Positions 55,460-64,000 of a stretch of 64,000 bases of DNA are shown here, one piece after another. A program made the position numbers and the translations under genes. Below the pieces are notes generated by a model that was not told the origin of the DNA, did not search any database, and saw only the letters and a program-made list of their open reading frames with translations. Origin of the DNA: Branchiostoma belcheri (Eukaryota > Chordata > Leptocardii > Amphioxiformes > Branchiostomatidae); assembly GCF_001625305.1 (NCBI RefSeq), contig NW_017803887.1, positions 1,218,806-1,282,805 on the forward strand, written 5' to 3'. Every line of letters begins with the position of its first letter. The stretch's first letter is position 1.

Positions 55460-58400
55460 ACAAGAAGGGAACAGGCCAGCAGCAAGACATTGAACACGCA
55501 CTCCCCTTTGGTCTACGGACATCAACAACGCATTACCAAAATTAAATGCAGAGCGTGGAAATCTCTGAAGGACTAACTGTGCACCAGCTATGACAAGCAG
55601 ACATCACGGTGGAAACTACGCACAGCACAGATAACGCACAATATACCACCAAAATTGATGTGAAAATTCAAAGATTCTTACGTACTCTATTTATATCTTC
55701 TACAATCAAACTACTTGGTAACAAACCTATCAAGGACATGGATAAGAAATGAAAGACATGCATCTTTGGACAAGGTTATCTACCGGCAACACTAGACGCC
55801 AGGGCTTTGAAGCGGCTTTCAAGAAATACCATGGCACAAAATCATACATTCATATACATCAAAATCCATGCAAGGGACGTACACAAACAGTAGACGAAAA
55901 GTTAAAGGATCAAAACGACCATCTAAATGCCCCTTTTTTCAACAATGTGGACAAGGAAAGAACCAAAAGTGTCTAGGACAGACGAATACCAAGAGAAGTG
56001 ACAACAGCAGCCGAACAACAAGCCATATCAGCACCAAGGACAGGGACAGAAGGACGGTAAGCCACACACACAAACTAACAACGGAAACAAAAGCCAAAAA
56101 GATCAGCAACACGACGGACTATTAGAAATGTACAGCTCTATCGACCTATTATATAGCGATATACAAATCAGATAACTTAAGTGCAATATTATGCGCCATA
56201 CATAGCTCTGCCATTTCGTACATAACTGATTTATTAATCAGACACCTCCGAGCCTGTACTCATTTTCTAAATGTGGTCAACCAAATGTAAATCCCTAAAT
56301 CTTATATTATATTATTATAAGAGATTTATTCTGATGTCAAAGTTCTAATATAATCTAAAAATCGTAAGCAGAATATTTATGTGTACTTTATAGTTAAGCT
56401 AGAAATTCTTGATTTTACTATAATAATATGTGTAAAAAACAGCATATCCGAAGTCTTTTGTGCCTTAGTGTTAGTCAGGGTGACTGTAGAATAAAGACGT
56501 TTTGTCCTTATTAGCATCGTTTTGCGACCGTTTTGTATTCATTAGCACGCCTCGTGTAACTTACATGTTTGTTACACATTGTCTTCTCAATTATTACCTC
56601 CCTTCATTTAATCAAAGGATGACTGTAATGTCGATTTTAACTTTTAAAAGAATATTAGGGTTAAAAACTGTATATGCATCCTTGTTGACACTTTGATTTC
56701 TATAATCTCTCTATATACATATAATACATGTTTGAATTTGTAATACTTCTGATGTTTTTTAATATGTTAAGTGTTCTGAATGCTCTGTAGACTTCGAAAT
56801 TGGTAGTAGTTTCAATATTAAAAATGTATTTCAAACAAAGAATCAATTTGTGTTAATTTGAAATCACAGGAAAGGAAAACCCCGCAAATAAACACAGAGA
56901 AGGCACCTTGAACAGAGATCATTGGGAGTAAACCATTAACCATACCACAGAAAGATGCATTTTTGTCCCAAAAGGCCATTTCTAACGGCCTTTCTAGCAA
57001 TTTCGTTGTTTACCATAATTTTCATTGCATTATGTATACATATTCCTTAAAAATATAAATATGTTTTCTCATGAGACATTTTAAACATATGTATGTACAT
57101 ATTACTGTAGTAAGCGGGTAGCAGGTGGGTTAAGCAGTTCTACTCAACCATGATGAAATGTCGGTTAGAAATAACGGCTTTCTTTACCCTCTATTATCCT
57201 TCTTCCATAGACGATGGCACAACCTTTCGCAAACAGCTGCGATATTAAATCTCTCGACCTTGTTCTAACAACGCCCCAGAGGCGCCACGCAATTTACTAA
57301 ATTAAACGCAAATTAAAAATGTAGTTTTAACACAGCCCTGAATGCTTTCGGACCTACAGTTAACAATCTTGCCTCCTAGCCGCAGATACCCCAAGCATGA
57401 CTGATCCTCCATTAATTGCCCGCTGCCACAAGAACCTAATTACTCCGTAAAGGAGGTATCCTATACCTCCTTCGGGGTATTGTGGTTGAGGCGGTATTTC
57501 GTGTTCGCAGCCAGATCAGAGGGTTCCCTTTGTTTAATCGGCATGTAATTTTATACGTCGTGTCTATGCCCGGCCTTGTTGATGCACGTGTATTTATTAT
57601 TTTTTACCGTAGCTGCTTTCGCGGTCAATGTAATATTTAAAACGCACCCCTACATTTATGAGGGAAATTGGTACGGCCAATGGTTTTGAGTAGGGAGTCT
57701 GGCCGTTTCCCATATAGTAGACGTTTGGTGGGCCGGTGTTCAGAAACAGACGCGCGTTTTGCGTTGTATTTGTATTGGGGGTAAATTTCAAATATGTTCG
57801 CAGTCAAAAAACACATGGTTGTGTCGGTTGCATTTTTCTGTAATTGGGTATGTGGTGTGCCGTTGTGTACGTTATGCAACGGCTATCATATAAAAAAATA
57901 TTCCACAGACACCCTACTATCCAAAAACCATAATGAGAATTTGCCACCTCAGCTGATACCGATATCTCTTCTGGCCCATGGACTACAAGTAACTAACCAC
58001 ATTTAACGAGCTAAATAGGCTACCTTGCTGTTAATCTAATCTGAAAGATGTGACGTGGGTAACATCGCCTTCGGATACAGTTGTGTTATTGTGGTGGTGA
58101 GTGGCATGATCTTATAATATTAGATATCGTGGGTGGTCGTGTGGCGAAACGGCAGAGCATTCGGCTCAGAACCAAAAGGTCCCGGGTTCGAACCCTGCTA
58201 AGTCACCAACCTTGCGTCCTTGGAAAAGACACATTTACACGAATTTCCTTACTTAACTCAGGTGAAAATGCCAGAATCATCATTATTATAATCGTGTGTA
58301 AGACCAAATTATATCAAATTACGCAAAGCGCAGTGTTTCCAAGATCCCGTCTTTTTTCAAAGCCCGAAGTTGAAAATATTATAGAGAACAAACATTTCTT

Positions 58401-59180
58401 AGCATATTGGCATCATATTTTTCGATTTTTTTTTGTCTAGCTGTGACACATGCAAAAAGAATCCGCATATGGTCAGCCAACATTTACTTTAAAGAAATAT
58501 TGAATTTGGTCAGGATCTGATAGCAGTAGTTTACTTTGGCTTCATATGTATGCTATTCTCCAAGCAGAAGTTTGGGTTTGGGGTTATTTTTGGCGTGTTT
58601 TCAGGCTTTTCTTATCGGGGTTTCTCTTTTGCACTGGATTTTTTTCTCACCCAACCTAACCTATATGTATGCAGTACTTGGGTGCTTTTTTCAGTTAACC
58701 TATATAACGTTACATGTCTAATAACTAAAGTATCCATTCAAATATTCTTTATTCTTTCATCCATCTAACCTTTGCAATTCAAGACAAAAGTAAGACAAGA
58801 AATTTCAATATCAGGGTTTCAAATCGTTCTCTTTTCCATGAAATCATTTGGAATGACATTCATTTTAAACCATATGACGTCATCAATGACCTGCTGTTGC
58901 CATGGGAACGGGCCTCACCACTGAGACTGCACCTGGAGGGGTCGAAAAAAAAAAGTATCGTGATGTTCTTGACATCTGAATGTTTTCTGTTTGTTTCTTT
59001 GTTTGTTGTTGATTTGATTTTATTTTCAGTTCAGATTTTATTTTGCTTTGTTATAATTATGTAAATATAATTTGAAATGGGTTTGTTTAATACAGAATGA
59101 TCAAAGCGCATAAGAATTGAAAGATAAATTTTTCAGTATTAGTCAAGTATGGGAAGTGTGGGAACGTACTTGTAATATAT
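55460..59180. other. GPCR 3' region and intergenic stretch
   Basis: AATAAA at 56490-56495 is a plausible GPCR polyadenylation signal, giving a 3' UTR of about 1 kb. Beyond it only a short hairpin (57450-57472), a SINE (58132-58285) and a small repeat shared by 58938-59050 and 61170-61260 were noticed. Confidence 0.45.
58132..58285 (+). mobile_element. tRNA-derived SINE
   Basis: GGTGGTCGTGTGGCGAAACG, a B box GGTTCGAACCC and the body GACACATTTACACGAATTTC. The head is the most tRNA-like of the copies, but the shared SINE body downstream argues against a functional tRNA gene. Confidence 0.75.
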
Positions 59181-62100
59181 CTACAAAGATGTAAAACTGA
59201 CCGCAGCTCCGGGTGCCAGGCCTGGCTGGGGCGCCTGTACGGTCATCACCATCCCCGGCTGCCCGCCCTCCACCACTCCGTCACGCAGGTTCTGGTAGTG
59301 GGAGTACACCACAAGGCAGCCGTACGCCTGCAGTAAGCACAATCACGTTCAATCATGTAAGCGTTAGCGCGGATAAAAAGCGATCCTAGCGGTTTTTATC
59401 ATAACCACATCGGGGTAAGGGTAAAGCAAGTCGAAGTTCTTCCCAGCGTAAAGAAGGGAAAGGAAGATTAAAACACACACTGTGCAATGTTGTATTTTCT
59501 TCGAAATATGTCACTAAGAAATGCCATGGTTTAGATTAAACATACTATGTAAACAAAGACAAGAAAAGTCACTTAAAAAACAAAGAGAATACGCATAAGA
59601 TTATACAATAATATTTTATGTCATATATCAAAGCAAAGGACAATGGACTAAGCTAATATATTCAAAAGCTGTTCAAAACCGTGTTTTTTTAATATGATCG
59701 TGCAGGAAACGCATCGCTACTCATACACTAGGGTCTCCTTGAAAGCACTAGTATGGGTTCGATATAAGGTTAGCTTTGACAGTATACTATAAAAAATCCT
59801 CCTTATGGTAGCCGCTAGGGGGTCCAAAATCTAATCATTTCCAGGCCGCATCAAGACCTACCCACCTACCAAGTATCAAGATAATCCATTTAAGCCTTCT
59901 CAAGTTATCGTGTCCACAGACAGACGGACGGACACACATACACATACACGAACGCCTCTGAAAACATAACCTTCTTGGCGAAGGTAACAAGAGGAAAGGC
60001 CTACCGTAATGAGGGCAACAAATCCCCAGATGATCCATGCGCCGGCCAGAAAGGGGCCGATCAGCAACGCAGCGAGCTCGCTGGCATCACCCTGTAAACG
60101 AATAGAATACAGCTGTCACTGGCGAAAAATGCCGTTGGTAAGAATGTCTTCAGAGACACATTTTTTTACAGTCTTAAGGGCATCCAATGCAATTTCTGGG
60201 CGGGAAAAGTAGAAATATTCCGAAAAAGGCAGTCTTTATTATATTATGTTATTACATACTGCCCCACATTAGCTCACATAAATTAGTATCTTTTTCGTCA
60301 GTCATTTAAAACCACAGAACCAAGCCCCAATATGTTCTGGGTGGTACCCTAAAATCAGTCCAGGATTTTTGGCGTTTTTGCTCCTCGAATGTCGATATTG
60401 AATAGGATAGTATTGTCTCAACTTATTATGTAGATACGAGTGACTAAGATATTGACTAAATTATTTCCCTAAAGGTGGTCGTCGAAACGTCTTCACGTTG
60501 TGAATAAAAGAACTTTAGATTTCAAATATTTACCAACCTGATACAATTTTGGCGACGTCTAAGGGAGGAGCCTAATGGTACAGTATTGTGCAGTTTGCAA
60601 GAATTCTAGGAATGGTACAGGCATTTTGTCCACAGGAATGGAATGTCCACAGGCATGTCTTTGACCAACATCTATGCCCACATTCCTGGAAACCCATGGG
60701 AAGACCTGTCTGCCCCGGATGGCCCTACTTTCTGTGAACCAGGGGCTCATTCACTATACACTCAGGGGAGGAGTGTACTGTATCTGTCTAGACTTAGCAG
60801 GTACCAAGGCTTCCCCAAAATCATGAAATGATGGCATGCCACGCAAACAATAACCATAACAGCAACCACCGTCGCCATGGCAATGTATGTTTTCATTGCC
60901 AGTCTTTTTGCGGATGTTTTTGGAAAGATATGACTTACTGATGCGTGGATGACCCCCAGCCAGACCACGGTTACGTAGATGGCCACACCGAGTGATGCAA
61001 GCGTGCAGCATACGGAGAAAATCACCCAGGACAGGAGCAGCTCCTTCTTTTCCTGTCGTTAAAATACAATCCAGACTTTTCAGGTATACGTATTGCAAGA
61101 ACTGTTTACGTCAAAGGAAAAACATTTCGAATAGAACCCCATTCTAAAACCCAGAAGTTGAACGTTGAGTAGTCGAAAAAACATGTATCGTGATGTCCTT
61201 GACATCTGAATGCTATCTGGTTGTTTGTTTGTTTGTTTGTTTGTTGATTTCATTAGGCTCTGTTTTTGTGTACTAAGTGATTGCCTGTGATTGCAAGCGA
61301 AATCAGGTTCTAGAATCAAATGGTGTTTTATTCGTAAAAAAAAAACGTGGACTTTGCAGCCAAAGGCTGAATTGCGTCCAGTTGTACATGCAAATTCATT
61401 ACACATTTATTTACATTTATTTACACAGGCATTAACACAGGCATTATTTACAACGACTTTAACGTACGGTGTCTAACACAAATAGTGACTGTTCAGGAGG
61501 TAGGTCATGTATGGGACGCTACTCTGTTTGTACCGCTCAGTTCTACATTTGGTAAGGGTCAGTTTGTTACTGGAACGAGTGGTGCGCTCAGTGGTGGTGC
61601 CCCTCCTGGGCGGTAGCCAGTGTTGGAAGTCCTGTGATCTGAGAACTTTCATAGCAAATTTCAGGCAAAGTTGGACCCTTCGGTCTTCTAGCGTAGGTAA
61701 GTCCAGCGTTGCACATGCCTCGGGGTATGAAGTATAAGCTGACCCGAGTATTACTCGACACGCGCGTTTCTGGATATACTCGATCCTGTGACGTTGTCTG
61801 GTAGTCAGTCCAGGATGCCAGGTGGGCGCCGCGTATTCACAGCTCGGACGGACAAACGTTTTGTAGCAGGTAAGTAAGTCATCCCTAGAATGGCGTTCTA
61901 ATCGAAATGTCCCCCTGTGACGTAAGCAGTTCATGCAATCAATGAAAGCTACAGGTAAACTGGACTATTATAAGCGTATCAATATCAATAAAATTCCAAC
62001 CAAAAAGGTGACATTTGCAGTTTGAAAGCAAACTCATTGACATTGTGTTTACCTCCACATGCATGGTCTAGCCAAACAAACTACTGCTCTGTTTGTCCTT

Positions 62101-63550
62101 CCTCAAAGTGAAATAAATTTATATGTGTGTAAGCAGGCTCTCTATCTCTGGTCTGCTGCATAATGTAACCCAACACCACAGGGTGTTGCTACAGCACCAG
62201 TTACCATGGTGACAGACGTCTGGTTCAGGTCATCAACTTTATTTGTTAACACAAGAAGAAGAAACTGAGCAAAACCAATATAAATTTTCCTTTTGTGAAG
62301 GTAAACATATCAATACTCATATGTGGTATAAAAATATGATATTGACATAAAAGAAGACGGTTGCTTTACAACAATATATTATCAAGCAGATATAGAGAGG
62401 AAATTATGGCAGGCAGAAAATACAGTCCCAATATTTGCTTGAAGATAAGATAAGAAAATCTTTTTAATGTTGCTGTTGTTATTGTTTTGGATTTGAGAAC
62501 ATTTTCCAGACATCTCCTTGCATATTAATGTGACTTACAATAGATAAAGTATTCTAAAAAAAAGTGCGCATGTGCAGTCGCGATGCATTGTGGTCTGAGG
62601 GGGAATCCCCTGACTGCAAACAAAGCATGACCTTCAACTTTGACCTTAGACCACAATGCATCACGACCACACAAACACACGCGGAACTGTAAAATGAATA
62701 ATAGTTTGTTTCTATATCAAAGTTTTATAGCAGACGACTATAAAAATATGTAAAAACTCCCACCTTCATCACGCCAATAAACAGCAAAATATCGATGATG
62801 ATGCCCACAGAGTAGATGGCGATGTTTACAGCATCAGAGACCGCTAGGGGATTACAAAGAAATAATAAAGATTATAAAGAAACAGTAAAAAAACATTAGT
62901 GAATCGAAGAAGGAGAGGAAGAAACTGAGTAAAAACAAATATGTTTTCCTTCGGTAAACATAACTACATATGTGATATTATACATGTCACGAACTTAGCA
63001 TGCGGGGGAAAGAGAGGTTACTTACGCACGGCCCCGTCCGTGGTGCTAACGATGTTTTTGGCAGCGGAGGCGATGCCAGCGATCTGCATAGTCTGCGGAA
63101 CAGAGAGACATGAATTAAAAATTAGATATCTTGAAAGTTCATCTGTGTTGGTAGAAGTCATTATGCAGCAAGTTTAAACTGTAATTTCCAACACAAGGAA
63201 TTGGACGCACCCAAATTTTCGACTGTACAACACGTCACGGAAGCGGTGGATTGTTCATTCCTTGACAAAGACTGGAGTTGTTCAGTCGAAAATTTGGGTG
63301 AGTCCAATTTCTTGTGTTGGAAATTACAGTTTAAACTTGCTGCATAATAAAATTAGATAAGGCCACACCGACTTAATTTTTATGGATGACATCCTCTCAA
63401 GACCCCCAAACTAGTGCGCATGGGCGGATAAAAATCGCCAAATAAACTGGGGTGTGCCCCCTTAAAACTTACCATCCAGGTACTGGCGATCCAGTAGCAG
63501 CCTACCCGGAGCGAACAGCAACCGCAGCAGCAATGCTGCAAAATCGCCAT
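59181..63550 (-). CDS. Four-span membrane protein (LAPTM/DUF4728-like), copy B
   Basis: Six exons: 63550-63473, 63092-63026, 62843-62764, 61052-60939, 60091-60005 and 59327-59181 (TAG). Phases are 0,1,0,0,0, identical to copy A (32097-36513). The product of 190 residues starts MAILQHCCCGCCSLRVGCYW and has hydrophobic segments including IAIYSVGIIIDILLFIGVMK, VAIYVTVVWLGV and LIGPFLAGAWIIWGFVALIT. Its last exon encodes YGCLVVYSHYQNLRDGVVEG, then a longer tail than copy A (GQPGMVMTVQAPQPGLAPG...). A GCG|GTCAGT donor-like site inside the last exon leaves the exact C-terminus open. The function is unknown; membrane trafficking or lysosomal roles are inferred from the family only. Confidence 0.86.
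59815..59990. repeat. Dispersed repeat with GTCCACAGACAGACGGACGG block
   Basis: The order AAGATAATCCATTTAAGCCT, CAAGTTATCGTGTCCACAGA, CAGACGGACGGACAC, then AACCTTCTTGGCGAAGGTAA looks like a dispersed element I recognise in general form from other invertebrate introns; no second copy was seen in this window. Confidence 0.4.
60549..60905. repeat. ~360-bp dispersed repeat, copy 2 (pair with 21541-21905)
   Basis: See 21541-21905. This copy lies in the intron after exon 4 of four-span protein B and ends about 34 bases from its 5' splice site. Confidence 0.8.
61240..61935 (-). mobile_element. 5'-truncated LINE 3' end
   Basis: A minus-strand frame (61934-61473) contains SCEYAAPTWHPGLTTRQRHR, IEYIQKRACRVILG and LPTLEDRRVQLCLKFAMKVL, the RT C-terminal domain of CR1/L2-type LINEs. 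It is open for about 150 residues. The 3' UTR runs to about 61320 and a (TTTG)n stretch follows (61222-61245). It lies in intron 3 of four-span protein B. Confidence 0.85.
62570..62675. repeat. Inverted repeat with ATGCATTGTGGTCT arms
   Basis: CGATGCATTGTGGTCT (62580-62595) pairs with AGACCACAATGCATCACG (62648-62665), with a loop of about 50 bases. Probable miniature element. No target duplication was fixed. Confidence 0.65.
63161..63347. mobile_element. Fold-back element with 65-bp arms
   Basis: 63161-63225 and 63283-63347 are complementary with two mismatches, around a 57-bp loop. The ends are TTATGCAGCAAGTTTAAACT and its complement. It lies in intron 1 of four-span protein B. Confidence 0.9.
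63358..63445 (+). mobile_element. GGATGACATCC-family element fragment
   Basis: GGCCACACCGACTTAATTTT, ATGGATGACATCCTCTCAAG and ACCCCCAAACTAGTGCGCAT in family order. It ends about 30 bases from the 5' splice site at 63472. Confidence 0.65.
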
Positions 63551-63794
63551 CGTAAAAAGCGCCGCCTGGCAACAGAGGAACAACCTGCAGAAGAGATGAT
63601 GTTGAAATGGAATAACTGAAAGGTTTGATGTGTATGTTTGCAATGAAATGTAGAATTTTGGTTTTTTTATAAACGAGAGCGTGTACTTCTAAAGCAGTTA
63701 AACACACACAAACAGTCGTATATACATACACAGAGACATGGAAAATATATGCATGCATATGCACAGCAAAATCGCGCGCACACACGCACACACG

Positions 63795-63874
63795 CATACG
63801 CGCACAGAGAGACAGAGGGAGAGAGTGTGTGTGTGTCTGTGTGCCTGTGAGAGAAAGTGTGCGTGTGTGTGTGC

Positions 63875-63950
<76 letters not shown>

Positions 63951-64000
63951 ATGCATGCATGTGTGTGTTTGTGTGTGTTTGTGTTTGTGTGTATGTGTGT
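63795..64000 (+). repeat. (TG)n microsatellite running off the window edge
   Basis: Long TG run with GAGA, TGCT and CATG interruptions, upstream of the first recognised exon of four-span protein B. Confidence 0.95.

Noticed and set aside
60559-61098. Short hydrophobic frame [13 protein letters not shown]... in the 360-bp repeat next to exon 4 of gene B
   Set aside because: Only one of the two repeat copies keeps the hydrophobic continuation and neither has splice or family support; treated as a dispersed repeat.

Overview
The window looks like amphioxus (Branchiostoma) or a very close chordate. It carries intron-rich genes with consensus GT-AG junctions, an LRR-Ig receptor and an EGF/C-type-lectin receptor of the kinds that are expanded in amphioxus, a vertebrate-style alpha-2,8-sialyltransferase, CR1-like LINEs, tRNA-derived SINEs and many small fold-back elements. 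The species is an inference from gene content; no database was searched.

Layout. 1505-5255 (+): an LRR-Ig single-pass receptor of about 985 residues with a repetitive cytoplasmic tail; its middle is duplicated around a 20-N gap. 7673-10235: a terminal-inverted-repeat element whose core is a 1.8-kb near-perfect palindrome carrying 20-bp tandem repeats, with a SINE nested inside. 11.5-14.3 kb: dispersed and tandem repeats. 14571-24653 (-): a type II membrane lectin (cytoplasmic tail, transmembrane segment, stalk, at least five calcium-binding EGF exons, one C-type lectin domain); an 889-bp N run hides part of the EGF array and a LINE with an open reverse transcriptase frame lies against one EGF exon. 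24.7-32.0 kb: repeats and unrecognised DNA. 32097-36513 (+) and 59181-63550 (-): two paralogous four-span membrane proteins with the same six-exon, same-phase structure, in opposite orientation. 38806-45674 (+): a nine-exon ST8Sia-type sialyltransferase with all four sialylmotifs. 47909-55454 (+): a two-exon class A GPCR resembling lysophospholipid (EDG) receptors; its intron holds a roughly 6.1-kb element of unrecognised family whose ends carry arrays of a CGGGAA-based motif.

The genes are not an operon-like unit. Several act at the cell surface or in the endomembrane system (receptor, lectin, sialyltransferase, four-span proteins, GPCR), and a functional link between lectin and sialyltransferase is only speculation. 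The introns are heavily colonised by LINE tails, SINEs and hairpin elements, several lying within tens of bases of splice sites.

All exon structures were read by eye from reading frame, splice consensus and protein family motifs. They should be treated as models without transcript support.
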